Shown: positions 1 through 9,217, counted from the stretch's first letter. The stretch is DNA of 64,000 bases from Deinococcus rubellus (GCF_025244745.1 NZ_CP104213.1:1390001-1454000), one strand, 5' to 3'. Numbers and translations are program-made. The notes: generated by a model from the sequence alone, not told the origin.

Positions 1-67
1 CCACCGGGCGCTGAATGTCCAGGGTGTAGCGCCGGGCTTCTTGCAACATCTGCTCTGGTTGCGGCAT
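1..67 (-). CDS. 5' end of an unidentified gene (runs off the window)
   Basis: Only the first 22 codons are present, reading leftward from an ATG at 67-65 (begins MPQPEQMLQEARRYTLD). The start is well supported: GGAGG lies at an appropriate distance upstream (complement of 75-79). It begins 38 bases after the stop of the BTAD regulator on the same strand, so it is probably the downstream partner or target of that regulator. Too little is visible to assign a family. Confidence 0.6.
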   Translation of the reverse strand, partial: MPQPEQMLQEARRYTLDIQRPV

Positions 68-105
68 CCTTTCTGACCTCCCAGATGACCTTAAGACAGG
101 GGGCG

Positions 106-2910
106 TCAAGTGGGCGTCAAGCCGCGCTCGTGCAGTTGCATAAGGAGGTGGGCCAGCGCCTCGCGCCCCTCGCTGTCGTGGCTGTGGGCGCTGAGTTGCT
201 GGGCGTCGGCAGCCAGGCGCAGGGCTTTTTCGATATGGCCCTGCAACAACTCCCATTCGCCCAGAGCCGTCAGGCACAGCAAGCGCAGCGGTGGCGAGTC
301 CAGCGTTCGGGATTCGTGTTCGGCCAGGGACAGGTGTTCGAGGGCAACTGTCCACTGGCCCAGGCGGGTTTCGAACTGACCCAGTTTCCATAAGGTCAGC
401 ACCCGGCCCCGTGTCAGGTGGCTGGGCGACAGGCTCAACAGAGCGGCCCGGTAATGCTGGGCGGCGGTCTGGAGATCGCCCTGCTGCCCGGCGCAGTGGC
501 CCATCCAGTATAGGATGTTGGCGTGGCGGGGACTGGTGCTGAGCGGCGTGCCGGGCGCGGTCAGGGCCAGTGCTTGGCCCAGCCGGGTCAGGGCCTCGGC
601 GTGATTGTCCTGACAGGCCAGCGCCGCTCCCGCTTCCAGCAGCAGTGCGGCCTGGCGATCGGGGCTGAGCACCGCCTGCACCGCTTCCAGTGTCATCAGG
701 GCCACCTGCACCGCCCCGGCATAGTCGTCTTGCTCGGTGGAGTACGAGGCCAAGCGGATGGCTGCCTCGGCCTGGCGCTCCGGATCGCCGAGGGTGTCGG
801 CCAGGGCGCGCAGACGCTCCAGTGCTTTCAGACGGGCGGCCTGATCGTCAACGTGGCGCAGCAGCTCGGCTTGTTCGGTCAGCAGTTCAAAAGCGTCAGC
901 GTCGGCAGGGTCGCACGCCAGGGCACGCCGGAAGTAGTCGCTGGCCTTGGCGTAGGCGAACAGTCGCGCGGCGCGCTGGCCCGCTTCGCGCCATCTGGGC
1001 CAGGCTTCCCGGCGCTCAAGCGCGGCCTCCAGATGTTCGGCAATGCGGGCGGGCTGGGCACCCGTTCGCTCCAGCATGCGGGCCAGTGATCGGTGCAGCG
1101 TTTGCCGCCGCGCACCCACCACGCCCTCTGCGGTAGCGCGGCGGTACAGCTCATGGCCGAACGAGTACCTGCCGTCCACTGCTGTGATCAGTCTGGCGGC
1201 CTGCGCCTGCTCCAGCGCTTCCACCGTGTCCCACTCGCTGAGGCCGCTGACCTCGGCGATCTGGGCGGGGCTGAGCGCCTCGCTGCTGAGGGCTGCCGCT
1301 TGCAGGGCGCGGCGGCTGCCCTCACCCAGCCGTGAGAGTCGCTCGTGGATGGCGGCGTGGACGCTCGGCGGTGTGAGGATCTCGGCGTAGTCCACCGTGC
1401 TGTCGTCGTAGGGTGTCTGCCACAGTCCGGCGATCTGGCGCAGTTCGCCGCGCTCGCGCAGATCGCGCAGTGTTTCCAGAATAAACAGCGGGTTCCCGGC
1501 GGTGGCCCGGTGGAGGCGCTGCGAGAACAGCGGCGCGTCGTGGCCGACCATCTGCTGGGTGAGCTGGCGCAACTGCGGCTCGCTGAGTTCGGCGATCTGC
1601 ACGCGGGTCAGCGGCTGGTCGCGGCCTAGAGCGTCGAGTATGACGTTCAGATCGGCTCTGGTCTGCAATTCTCCGGGCCGGGCAGTCATGATCACGCGCC
1701 CCGCTGCCGGGCCACCGGGGCCGTGGCGGATATGGTGCGCCACCACGGCCAGCGTGCCAGGATCGAGCCAGTGCAGATCCTCGACCACCAATGCGCCGCT
1801 GCCGAGTACTGTTCCCAGTACCTCGCCCAGCAGCCGGACAAATAGGGCACGGTCTTCCGGTAGGGGCGGCGTGCTCCCCGCGTCCTCGGCGGCCAACAGT
1901 CGCAGCATGGCGCTGCGGGCCAGACTGCCTGACGGTGGCCACTTTGCGCTGTGGGCACTGAGCGCCTCAGCCAGCGGTGCGTAGGGAATGCCGCTGAGAT
2001 CGGCCAGCCCCCGCAACGTCAGGCCTGGCCTCGGCGCGGCGGCGGCGCACAGCCGGGTTTTGCCGATGCCCGCCTCGCCCAGAATCAGCGAGAGCCGGGC
2101 GTGCGAGAGGACGTAGAGGGCGTCCTCTCGGCCCGTGAGTGGGAGTGGTGCGGCGTTGGGCGAAATCTGGGCCAGCTCGGTGAGCCGCTGAATCGCCTGG
2201 CTGGGAGCCGTGCCCAGTTCGCGGCGGAGCAGGGCGCTAAAGGCGTTGGCCCGCTGCAAGGCGGCCTCGCGCTCGCCCAGCACCAGCTGCAGCCGGATGA
2301 CGCCCTGCTGGTGCGCTTCGCTGAAGTCGTCGAGGGCGCAGCCCCGCTCATGCACGGCCAGCGCCGCCCGGTACTCACCCTGGCCTTCGAGTTCGGCGGC
2401 CCACCCACCCAGTGCCCGCAGACTTTCCTCGCGCCACTGCGCCGCCTGCTGCTCGCGCCACTCACTGAAGCCGTCTGCGGCGGGAGGGGTCAGGCCCACC
2501 AGAAATTCGCCGCCCACCCGCCCGGCGGCAGCCTCCCAGCGGCCAGCGGCCAGGTGGGCACGGAGCTGCAAGGCGTCCACCTCAGCTCCGCGCACCTCTA
2601 CCCAGTCGCCCTCGACGCGCAGCCAACTGCCCGGTAGTTTGCTGCGCAGTCGGTAAAGTTCCTGGCGCAGGTTGCCGCGCGCGCCCTGCCCGGCTTTCTC
2701 GGTCCACAGCAGTTCGGTCAGCAGGTCGCGGTGCACCGGTCCCTCCAGGGCCAGATACACCAACAGGGCCAGGCTCTTGCCGCTCAGAGTGCACAGCTCA
2801 CTTGCCACCCAGATGCGCGGCACGCCCAGCGTCTGGACTGTCAGTGTCGGGACGGGGACAGTGTCGTGGGTTGCTTGCCCGGTGGTGAGGGCAACTGGCC
2901 AGGTGGTCAT
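106..2910 (-). CDS. BTAD/winged-helix AAA-type transcriptional regulator with TPR-like repeats
   Basis: Large (934 aa) regulator of the SARP/MalT-like architecture. Residues about 22-105 form a winged-helix DNA-binding domain; about 105-250 match the bacterial transcriptional activator (BTAD) helical domain; a P-loop GEAGIGKT at about residue 285 starts a STAND-type ATPase; the C-terminal ~300 residues are alanine/leucine-rich helical pairs typical of TPR repeats. There is no C-terminal LuxR HTH, so DNA binding must be N-terminal. Proteins of this design normally act as nucleotide-switched transcription activators in the cytoplasm. The gene is followed after 38 bases by the start of another minus-strand gene. 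The effector and regulon cannot be read from the sequence. The first ATG is taken as start. Confidence 0.85.
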   Translation of the reverse strand: MTTWPVALTTGQATHDTVPVPTLTVQTLGVPRIWVASELCTLSGKSLALLVYLALEGPVHRDLLTELLWTEKAGQGARGNLRQELYRLRSKLPGSWLRVEGDWVEVRGAEVDALQLRAHLAAGRWEAAAGRVGGEFLVGLTPPAADGFSEWREQQAAQWREESLRALGGWAAELEGQGEYRAALAVHERGCALDDFSEAHQQGVIRLQLVLGEREAALQRANAFSALLRRELGTAPSQAIQRLTELAQISPNAAPLPLTGREDALYVLSHARLSLILGEAGIGKTRLCAAAAPRPGLTLRGLADLSGIPYAPLAEALSAHSAKWPPSGSLARSAMLRLLAAEDAGSTPPLPEDRALFVRLLGEVLGTVLGSGALVVEDLHWLDPGTLAVVAHHIRHGPGGPAAGRVIMTARPGELQTRADLNVILDALGRDQPLTRVQIAELSEPQLRQLTQQMVGHDAPLFSQRLHRATAGNPLFILETLRDLRERGELRQIAGLWQTPYDDSTVDYAEILTPPSVHAAIHERLSRLGEGSRRALQAAALSSEALSPAQIAEVSGLSEWDTVEALEQAQAARLITAVDGRYSFGHELYRRATAEGVVGARRQTLHRSLARMLERTGAQPARIAEHLEAALERREAWPRWREAGQRAARLFAYAKASDYFRRALACDPADADAFELLTEQAELLRHVDDQAARLKALERLRALADTLGDPERQAEAAIRLASYSTEQDDYAGAVQVALMTLEAVQAVLSPDRQAALLLEAGAALACQDNHAEALTRLGQALALTAPGTPLSTSPRHANILYWMGHCAGQQGDLQTAAQHYRAALLSLSPSHLTRGRVLTLWKLGQFETRLGQWTVALEHLSLAEHESRTLDSPPLRLLCLTALGEWELLQGHIEKALRLAADAQQLSAHSHDSEGREALAHLLMQLHERGLTPT

Positions 2911-2999
2911 ACTCCAGCTTATGAAGTCTCAGCGCCGGGCGGCGTTGGATAATTCACACTCTCTTTAACTGGCTGCCATATCGCCGCTCGGCGCAGGCG

Positions 3000-4490
3000 T
3001 TATGGCAAGAGCGTCCGCGCATGACCACCCAGGCTGTCCCACAAGGTAAAAGCCGCCCGTGCGCCCGCCCGCACGATGCCTTCGTCGTCCCAGCCAGCGG
3101 CGATGGCGGGGCCGCGCGTGAAAGCCCACAGCGTTTCTTCCAGGCTCAGCGCTTCATCCGGGGCAAGGCGAGTGCCGTCGTCTCCCACACGGGTCGTGGC
3201 GGCCGCGAAGCTGGCCCGCACGTCTGGCGGGGCCACCGGGGCGTCGGAGCCGAAAACCAGTAGCGCGCCTGCTGCCTTGAGCGATTTGAAAGCGTAACTG
3301 GTCTGCGCGTGCTGCGGCAGCAGGTTTGAAATCATGGCCGCGTCGCCCTGCAAATGAATCGGCTGGACACTGGCGGTGAGGCCGCCGAAGCGCGGGATGT
3401 CGGCGGGCCGCAGGTGCTGGGCGTGCTCGATCCTGAGCCTCACACCGCGCTGCCGCGCCAGATCGCGCAAATCGTCGTAGGCGTCCAGCACCTCGGTATT
3501 GGCCCGGTCCCCGATGGCGTGCGTGACCGGCACCAGACCGAGGGCCAGCGCCTGACGGCCCCGCTCACGGATCAGCTCAGGCGAGTCGAGGGCGATGCCA
3601 GTGCCGCTGCCGTCGGCGAAGCCCGGCGCGTGCAGCCAGGCGGTGCGGCTCCCCAGCGCCCCGTCGGCGAAGAACTTGACCCCACCGAACTGAAACAGGT
3701 CGCTGTTCTGCCTGATCAGCTCGGGTGCTTCCGGTAAGCGTTCGTGCGGCAGGCAGGCCCAGATCCGCAGCGGCAGCTCACCCCTGGCGGCCAGGCTTTG
3801 CAGCGCTCTGGGGGCCTGTGGTCCCTCGTAGCCCATGGTGTGCGCGCTGACGTAGCCGCGTCCGGCCAGATCGTCGGCCCCGGCCCTGGCCGCCGCCAGT
3901 GTCTGGGCCTCGCCCGGCTCCGGCACGGCGCGGGCCACGAGTTCGGTGGCGCTTTCCAGCAGGCTGCCGAGTGGACGCACGATCTGGCCGCCCGCTGGGT
4001 CGGGCGTGGCGGCACCCACCCCGGCCAGCCGCAGCGCCAGGCTGTTGGCCCAGGCCAGGTGCAGGTCGCGTGAGTACAGCAGCACCGGGTGGTGCTGGCT
4101 CACGGCATCGAGCATCTCGGCGGTGGGGTAGTCGCTGAGGCCCAGTTCGGACATCAAAAAGCCCCCGCCGCGAATCCAGGTGCCGGGAGGCGTGTTGGCG
4201 GCGCGCTGGGCGACCCGTGCGGCGACCTCGGCCACGCTGCGGGCACCGTGCAGACCAAGCTGCGAGAGCGAGAAGCCGTAGGCGACCAGGTGGATGTGGG
4301 CGTCACACAGCCCCGGTGTCAGCAGCAGGTCACGGTGATCGAGGACCTCGGCGCGTGGAGCCAGCGCCTGCAGGTCCGCGCGGAGACCGACGGCCTGCAC
4401 CCGCCCGGCCTCCACCAGTACCGCCTCGGCAGCGGGCTGGGCGTCGTCTTGTGTCAGGATGTGGGCCAGGATCAGGGTCTGGAAAGCCAT
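3000..4490 (-). CDS. Metal-dependent amidohydrolase (YtcJ-like)
   Basis: 496-aa protein of the amidohydrolase superfamily, YtcJ branch. The N-terminal beta-sandwich part (begins [15 protein letters not shown]) is followed by the TIM-barrel metal motif DAHIHL at about residue 66-71, and later by [16 protein letters not shown] and FGSDAPV, the usual metal-ligand strands. Substrates in this family are N-substituted amides or amidines; the actual one cannot be inferred. An in-frame ATG at 4544 would overlap the neighbouring GNAT gene; the ATG at 4490 is preferred because it lies 23 bases beyond that gene's stop and 7 bases after a TAGCCT -10 hexamer, giving a leaderless mRNA. Confidence 0.85.
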   Translation of the reverse strand: MAFQTLILAHILTQDDAQPAAEAVLVEAGRVQAVGLRADLQALAPRAEVLDHRDLLLTPGLCDAHIHLVAYGFSLSQLGLHGARSVAEVAARVAQRAANTPPGTWIRGGGFLMSELGLSDYPTAEMLDAVSQHHPVLLYSRDLHLAWANSLALRLAGVGAATPDPAGGQIVRPLGSLLESATELVARAVPEPGEAQTLAAARAGADDLAGRGYVSAHTMGYEGPQAPRALQSLAARGELPLRIWACLPHERLPEAPELIRQNSDLFQFGGVKFFADGALGSRTAWLHAPGFADGSGTGIALDSPELIRERGRQALALGLVPVTHAIGDRANTEVLDAYDDLRDLARQRGVRLRIEHAQHLRPADIPRFGGLTASVQPIHLQGDAAMISNLLPQHAQTSYAFKSLKAAGALLVFGSDAPVAPPDVRASFAAATTRVGDDGTRLAPDEALSLEETLWAFTRGPAIAAGWDDEGIVRAGARAAFTLWDSLGGHARTLLP

Positions 4491-4497
4491 ACCGTAG

Positions 4498-4503
4498 AGG
4501 CTA
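4498..4503 (-). promoter_or_regulatory. -10 hexamer TAGCCT, leaderless start of the amidohydrolase gene
   Basis: TAGCCT on the minus strand ends 7 bases before the ATG at 4490, the spacing of Deinococcus leaderless promoters. No clear -35 is seen. Confidence 0.5.
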
Positions 4504-4513
4504 GCGCAGTGGA

Positions 4514-5103
4514 TCAGGCGAGAGGAGAGAGCTTGAGCTGCCACTCGGTCGTCTCAGCCCAGGGCGCAAAGCCCAGCGCCGCATTGCCGAGCATGGCGGC
4601 GTTCTCGTTGGCGTTGCCGGTGCGAACCCAACTCGCGCCGGGACACGCCGAGGCGACCTGGCGCGTCAATGCGGCCTTGAGCCACTTGCCCAGTCCCTGC
4701 CCGCGCGCCGAAGGGCGAACGGCGGTTGCGCCCTGATGCAGCGCGGCGGCCCGCAGCGGTGACCAGTACATCTCGCTGTAGCCGACCAGCTCGCCGCTGC
4801 GGGTGTCTTCCACCGCCGCCGTCCAACAGACCTCGCCCTGGGCGCTGAGCTGTTCTTCCCAGGCGGCCCCAGGCCAGCGCTGTCTCCCTCCCATACGGCA
4901 AACTGCTCCACCTTCTCGCCCGGTGTGACAAACCCCAGACTCAGCGCTTCCTGTTCGGGGATGAGTGGGGGGTCTTCTGGATAAACGAACGCGAAGCACT
5001 CGGATATCAGTTGAGCGACGGCGAGGCGCTTGGCGGGTGTGACGGCGTCAGGGTCGAACAGTCTGGCAGCGGGCGCAGCGGTGATTATCCCTTCAGGGCT
5101 CAT
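4514..5103 (-). pseudogene. Frameshifted GNAT-family acetyltransferase
   Basis: Coding signal switches frame once. From ATG 5103 the first frame encodes about 75 sensible residues ([17 protein letters not shown]... to [10 protein letters not shown]); from about 4880 the frame ending at 4514 encodes the rest, including the acetyl-CoA binding loop [12 protein letters not shown] and the C-terminal GNAT fold ([17 protein letters not shown]). The break lies in the G/C-rich stretch at about 4860-4890, which contains a GGGG run, so a one-base indel (real or a sequencing error) is likely. The first part resembles the degenerate N-terminal half of tandem GNAT proteins. An IS66 element lies only 43 bases upstream of the start, so the gene has probably also lost its promoter or its link to the phosphoesterase genes. 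Confidence 0.75.
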
Positions 5104-5185
5104 GCCTTCAGTCTGGGCTGGTCAGCAGCGCATCTGCTGTCTGGCTGTAACTACTCAGCGAGGTAGCTCAGTCTCCTTGCTACAG

Positions 5186-6586
5186 TTGGACATCTGCGAA
5201 GTTCCCTGTCCCAACTGTGAGCGCCTTGAGGCCCGGATTCGTGAACTCGAAGCGCAGGTGGCTCAGTTGCTCGGACGGCTCCGGGACCTCGAGGCCCGGT
5301 TGGCACAGGACAGCACGACGTCCAGTCAACCACCGAGCAAAGACAAGCCGTGGGTACCCAAGAGTGAGCGCCAGAAGACCGGCCGGTCTTCTGGCGCTCA
5401 ACGTGGTCATGTCGGTAAGACCCTCAAGATGGCGGAGCACGTGGATGAGGTCGTCTCCTTACCGTTGACCGGATATTGCGCCTGTGGACACGCGTGGGAG
5501 AGCGTCAGTGCCCAAGGGCACGTAGCACGGCAGGTCATGGACCTGCCAGAGCTGCGTTTGCAGGTGACCGAGTACCGCGCGGACGTCAAGGTCTGCCCAG
5601 GGTGTCGGCACCGCCAGCACGCATCCTTCCCTGACGACGTTCCCGGCCGGGTTCAGTACGGGTCTCGGGTTCATGGGCTGGCGGTCTCCCTGAATGCGGC
5701 ACACTTCATACCGCTGGAACGCACCACGGAGATCCTCGAAGCGTTGTGTGGAGCGCATCCCAGTGAAGGCACCATTGTCCTGAACCTCCAATTGGCTGCT
5801 GACCGCCTCATCGACTTCGAGACACAGCTCAAAGCCGCGCTGCTCAATCAACCCGTCCTGCACGCCGATGAGACCGGCAGCAAGGTCAACGGCAAGCTGC
5901 AGTGGATGCATGTCGTGAGCTGCGCGCAGCTCACCCTGGATGGCCAGCATTCCCAGCGGGGCTTCGCCGCGCTGGAAGCCATGAATGTCCTGCCGCAGTT
6001 CAAGGGCATCCTGATGCACGACGCCTGGAGCACGTCTTTCAAGCTCTCCGCGAAACACGCACTCTGCGGGGCACACCTGCTGCGCGAACTGCGTGGCCTC
6101 GCCGAGCATCACGCTCAAGTATGGGCGGGAGAGCTGCGAGACGCGCTGCGCCTGGTGTACCACCAGCAGAAGGATGGGACGATCACTCCCGACCTCGTGA
6201 TCGCCTTCGAACAGCAGTTCGATGCCCTGCTGGACGCTGGACTGAAGGCCAATCCTCCAGCACCTCCGGTCCCTGGGAGACGAGGCCGAACGAAACAGAC
6301 ACCAGGCCGCAACCTGGCCCTGAGGTGCCAGCAGCACCGCGAGGCGGTGCTGCGCTTCCTCCACGACGAAGGTGTGCCTTTTGACAACAATCAGGCCGAA
6401 CGGGACATCAGGCCGTGGTGCGTTAAACGCAAGGTCTCTGGGGGCTTCCGATCCAAGGAGGGCGGCCAGCACTTCGCCCGTATCCGGAGTGACATCTCGA
6501 CGCTCCACAAGCAGGGATTGAACGTCTGGCATGGCCTCGTCAGCGTGTTTCGCAGTGAAATCATTATGCCTAGTTTTTGCTGCTGA
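5186..6586 (+). CDS. IS66-family transposase (TnpC type)
   Basis: About 466 aa. The N-terminus has a leucine-rich coiled coil ([20 protein letters not shown]), then a conserved P-P-S-K-D-K-P linker, a zinc-finger-like Cys region (CACGH ... CPGCRHRQ) and the DDE catalytic domain: D in HADETG, D in HDAWSTSF and E in [10 protein letters not shown], followed by the [10 protein letters not shown] signature. The frame is open from 5030, but that start lies outside the element, so an internal TTG is more likely; TTG 5186 (giving [11 protein letters not shown]) or TTG 5177 are candidates, neither with a good Shine-Dalgarno. The stop is 8 bases inside the right end of the element. Catalyses transposition of the surrounding element. 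Confidence 0.9.
   Translation: MDICEVPCPNCERLEARIRELEAQVAQLLGRLRDLEARLAQDSTTSSQPPSKDKPWVPKSERQKTGRSSGAQRGHVGKTLKMAEHVDEVVSLPLTGYCACGHAWESVSAQGHVARQVMDLPELRLQVTEYRADVKVCPGCRHRQHASFPDDVPGRVQYGSRVHGLAVSLNAAHFIPLERTTEILEALCGAHPSEGTIVLNLQLAADRLIDFETQLKAALLNQPVLHADETGSKVNGKLQWMHVVSCAQLTLDGQHSQRGFAALEAMNVLPQFKGILMHDAWSTSFKLSAKHALCGAHLLRELRGLAEHHAQVWAGELRDALRLVYHQQKDGTITPDLVIAFEQQFDALLDAGLKANPPAPPVPGRRGRTKQTPGRNLALRCQQHREAVLRFLHDEGVPFDNNQAERDIRPWCVKRKVSGGFRSKEGGQHFARIRSDISTLHKQGLNVWHGLVSVFRSEIIMPSFCC
5365..5400. repeat. 36-bp perfect palindrome inside the transposase gene
   Basis: Bases 5365-5382 (TGAGCGCCAGAAGACCGG) are followed immediately by their exact reverse complement at 5383-5400. The site encodes the linker [13 protein letters not shown] between coiled coil and zinc region of the transposase. 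A homologous but altered hairpin is kept in the IS66 relic at 33797-33846. Confidence 0.95.
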
Positions 6587-6608
6587 GTAGTTACGTCTGG
6601 CTTAAGCT

Positions 6609-7514
6609 TTACGGCGCGGGCGGGGCGGTCTGCTGCGCTTTGGCGGCCTTGTCACCGGCACTTTCCGGCTCCAGATCGAAAACAACCAGTTCCGCCGGGC
6701 AGTTGAAGCGGATCGGCAGGCCGGTGACGCCCAGGCCGTGCGTCACAAACCCCCGGATCAGGCGCGACTCGGCAGGCTCGATGGTCGGCTCGGCGGCGCT
6801 GGGGGGTTCGGGCTGCGTTTCCACCCAGCCTTCCAGAAAGCGGGTGCCATACAAACTGGCCTGCTTGACCGGCCCCAGGAACGGTAGCCGCACCTGGCCG
6901 CCGTGGGTGTGGCCGCAGAGGGTCAGGCCCACGCCCTCCGGTACATTCGGCAGAAAGTCGGGGTTGTGCGAGAGCATCAAGGTGGCTCCGCCGGTCTTAT
7001 CCTGAAGGGTGCATTTCAGGTCCTGGCTGCCGAACCACCAGTCGTCGATGCCGCACAGATAGAGGTCGTCGCGCAGTTGCACGCCCGCGTTGTTGATGAC
7101 CCGGATGCCCGCCTCGCCGAGTTGCCGCGCAAAGCGGGCGCGCACCGGTTGGGTGTTGAGGCTGGTCCAGTCGTGGTTGCCGAAGACGCCGAAGACGCCC
7201 AGCGGGGCTTTCAGCTTCGACAGTTCACGGATCAGCGTGCCCGTAGGCCGGTACGAGACGCTGCTGTCGAGGAAGTCGCCGGTGATGACAATCAGATCGG
7301 CCTGCTGCTCCATCGCCGAGGCCACCCAGCGCCGCACCGAGCCGCGCCCGATCCAGTTGCCGTAGTGCAAATCCGAGAGTTGCACCACCCGCAGGGGCCG
7401 GGTCAGGCCGTTCAGCGCGAACTTCTGATTCAGCACCCGATAGCGGTAGGCGTTGATGTAGGAAAACCCGAGGGTGCCCCCCACCAGGGAAAGCAGCGAA
7501 CGAACGGCGAGCAT
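6609..7514 (-). CDS. Metallophosphoesterase, YkuE-like, membrane-anchored
   Basis: 301 aa, calcineurin-like phosphoesterase. Metal-binding motifs appear in order: SDLHYG (about residue 48), TGDFLD (about 80), GNHDW (about 115), LSHNPD and CGHTHGGQ. A hydrophobic N-terminus (LAVRSLLSLVGGTLGF) can act as a signal anchor, so the enzyme probably acts on the outer face of the membrane. Paralogue of the next gene (7585), which carries a Tat signal instead. ATG 7514 is chosen; a GTG two codons earlier is possible. Formerly followed by the GNAT gene; the IS66 element now lies just downstream. Members of this family hydrolyse phosphomonoesters or diesters; the substrate is not evident. Confidence 0.85.
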   Translation of the reverse strand: MLAVRSLLSLVGGTLGFSYINAYRYRVLNQKFALNGLTRPLRVVQLSDLHYGNWIGRGSVRRWVASAMEQQADLIVITGDFLDSSVSYRPTGTLIRELSKLKAPLGVFGVFGNHDWTSLNTQPVRARFARQLGEAGIRVINNAGVQLRDDLYLCGIDDWWFGSQDLKCTLQDKTGGATLMLSHNPDFLPNVPEGVGLTLCGHTHGGQVRLPFLGPVKQASLYGTRFLEGWVETQPEPPSAAEPTIEPAESRLIRGFVTHGLGVTGLPIRFNCPAELVVFDLEPESAGDKAAKAQQTAPPAP

Positions 7515-7584
7515 AGGCACCCAGGGTAGCGTCTGGCGGCTGGGTGAAGTGGGAGAGGGGTCAATGGGCGTCAGGCCAGGCGAC

Positions 7585-8490
7585 TCAGCCTGCCGGATGA
7601 AGGTCGAGCATCACGATTTCGCTGGGGCAGAGATTGCGTAAAGGAATGGTGGTCAGGCCCAGGCCCCGGCTGACGAAGCCGCGTGGGGCCAACTCAGGCT
7701 TAGACCCGGGGCTTTGCGCCGCGCCGCCCTCGATCCAGCCCTGCGCAAAGCGCTGGCCATACCGACTTGGCACTACCAGGGCACCCACCAGCGGCAAGCG
7801 CACCTGGCCGCCGTGGGTGTGGCCGCTGAGCATCAAATCGAACAGGGGCGGAGCGTCGGCCAGAACATCGGGGTTGTGGCTCATCACCATTCTGGCTGCC
7901 CCGGTCAGAGCGCCCCGCACGGCGGCGGGCACATCGGGAACCCCGCCCCACACATCGTCCACACCGCCCAGAAACAAGTCGGGCCGCAGCATCGCGCCCT
8001 CGTTGCACAAAATCCGGATGCGGCGCTGGGCCAGCTCTGCCGTCAGAGCGTCTCGCTGCCGGGGCCAGGTGTTCGGCTCAGAGAGCAGGCCAAACGAACT
8101 GTAATCGTGATTGCCCCAGACCCCCCAGACGCCCAGCGGTGCACTCAAGCGCCCCAGCTCGTCCAGGAAGGCGTGGGGCAGCTGAGCGCTCAGGTCCACG
8201 TCCACGAAGTCGCCCAGCAGCAAGATCACGTCGGCGCGGGCGCTCAGCGCTTTGTCGATCCAGCCGCGCACCTGACCGAGGCCGATCAGTGGGCCGTAGT
8301 GCAGATCGGCCAGCAGCAGCACCCGCACGGGCCGGGTCAGGCCACGTAACCCGGCGCGGTGGGTGTTGAGTTGTGCGGGCGCATATGCCTGGGCCAGTCC
8401 TGCCCCGCCTGCCAGGATGCCGAATCCTGCTGTGCCCAGTGCGGCGCGCTTGAAGGTGAGATCGAGAAATTGGCGGCGGGTCAGCGGCAT
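7585..8490 (-). CDS. Metallophosphoesterase, YkuE-like, Tat-exported
   Basis: 301 aa calcineurin-like phosphoesterase with motifs ADLHYG, GDFVD, GNHDY, MSHNPD and SGHTHGGQ. The N-terminus TRRQFLDL followed by a moderately hydrophobic alanine/glycine stretch is a twin-arginine signal, so the protein is exported folded with its metals. B. subtilis YkuE is a Tat-exported member of the same family, which supports the assignment. It starts 6 bases after the TetR stop and ends 70 bases before its paralogue's start, so TetR and both esterases are probably one transcript. Confidence 0.87.
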   Translation of the reverse strand: MPLTRRQFLDLTFKRAALGTAGFGILAGGAGLAQAYAPAQLNTHRAGLRGLTRPVRVLLLADLHYGPLIGLGQVRGWIDKALSARADVILLLGDFVDVDLSAQLPHAFLDELGRLSAPLGVWGVWGNHDYSSFGLLSEPNTWPRQRDALTAELAQRRIRILCNEGAMLRPDLFLGGVDDVWGGVPDVPAAVRGALTGAARMVMSHNPDVLADAPPLFDLMLSGHTHGGQVRLPLVGALVVPSRYGQRFAQGWIEGGAAQSPGSKPELAPRGFVSRGLGLTTIPLRNLCPSEIVMLDLHPAG

Positions 8491-8496
8491 CGCCGT

Positions 8497-9159
8497 TCAG
8501 GGTAAAGGATCAGGGTGAGAAGGCGCGCCTGAGGCCCAGTGGGGAGACAGGACGCCCCCCAGCACCGTCCCCGCCACCCCCTCGGCAAACTGGCGCGGCG
8601 AGAGCGGCCCGCCCGGCTTGTACCAGCGGTACGTCCAGTTGACGGCCCCCAGCAGGATATTCACCGTCATCTGGGCCGAAACCGGCGAGGCCAGTGCGCC
8701 CTCAACGAGTCCGCGCTGCACCACGCCGAGCAAAATCTGTTCGTAGTGCCCCCTCTCCTGGCGCATCGGGCTGCTGACAGCAGGAGGCAATTCCAGTTCT
8801 TCTTCATAAAAGACCCGTAGCAGGCGCTGGTGGGTAGTGGTGTAGATGACCCGCTGCACCAGAACCTCGCGCAGTGTCTCGGCGGCGCTGAGGCCGAGGT
8901 CGATCACTGCCTGCATGATGGCGGTGTTTTCAGCGATCACTTCGGTGTAAAGGAGGGTCAGGAGTTCTTCCTTGCTCTGGACATAGTGGTAGAGAGTGGC
9001 CTTGCTGAGGCCCAGTGCGGCGGCCAGTTCGCGCATGGACGCGGCGCGGTAGCCCTGCGTGCTGAACAGTTCGGCGGCGGCAGCGTAGATCTCGCGGCGG
9101 CGGGCCTCCACCTTTTGCTGCACCTTCACACTCTCTGATCGTCTTTCCCGCACGCTCAT
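8497..9159 (-). CDS. TetR-family transcriptional regulator
   Basis: 220 aa. The N-terminal helix-turn-helix (about residues 20-65) has the TetR pattern: EIYAAAAELFSTQGYRAAS then MRELAAALGLSKATLYHYVQSKEEL. The C-terminal ligand domain resembles regulators of fatty-acid, phenylacetyl or branched acyl-CoA catabolism (FadR/PaaR/KstR2-like). It is transcribed divergently from the CoA-ester cluster starting at 9265, the classic arrangement for control of that cluster, and upstream of two phosphoesterase genes on its own strand. ATG 9159 with GGGGCAGG just upstream is preferred over GTG 9162. Ligand is inferred to be an acyl-CoA. Confidence 0.85.
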   Translation of the reverse strand: MSVRERRSESVKVQQKVEARRREIYAAAAELFSTQGYRAASMRELAAALGLSKATLYHYVQSKEELLTLLYTEVIAENTAIMQAVIDLGLSAAETLREVLVQRVIYTTTHQRLLRVFYEEELELPPAVSSPMRQERGHYEQILLGVVQRGLVEGALASPVSAQMTVNILLGAVNWTYRWYKPGGPLSPRQFAEGVAGTVLGGVLSPHWASGAPSHPDPLP

Positions 9160-9217
9160 CACCTGCCCCTAGCGCCCACTCGCTGCGCCGTGTTAGGCTC
9201 AGGCTACCAAAAATCCG

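Larger units (their letters stand above)
5147..6594 (+). mobile_element. Complete IS66-family insertion sequence, 1448 bp
   Basis: Terminal inverted repeats are perfect over 13 bp: GTAACTACTCAGC at 5147-5159 and its complement GCTGAGTAGTTAC at 6582-6594. The element is flanked by an exact 8-bp direct repeat GTCTGGCT (5139-5146 and 6595-6602), the target-duplication length known for IS66. It carries one transposase gene and no visible orfA/orfB (TnpA/TnpB) accessory genes, as in the single-gene ISBst12-like subgroup. The intact duplication and ends indicate a recent, probably still active copy. It sits between the frameshifted GNAT gene and the phosphoesterase gene at 6609. Confidence 0.95.

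Noticed and set aside
5030..5185. Transposase start at ATG 5030 or 5102
   Set aside because: These lie outside the left end of the element (5147), so they cannot be the native start; the frame is open there only by chance.
5365..5400. The transposase palindrome as a transcription terminator
   Set aside because: It is inside the coding sequence and has no T run on either side.
5459..6532. 357-codon minus-strand frame inside the IS66 element
   Set aside because: Antisense of the transposase DDE domain; a remnant of the same shadow is seen in the relic, but this reflects homology of the sense gene.
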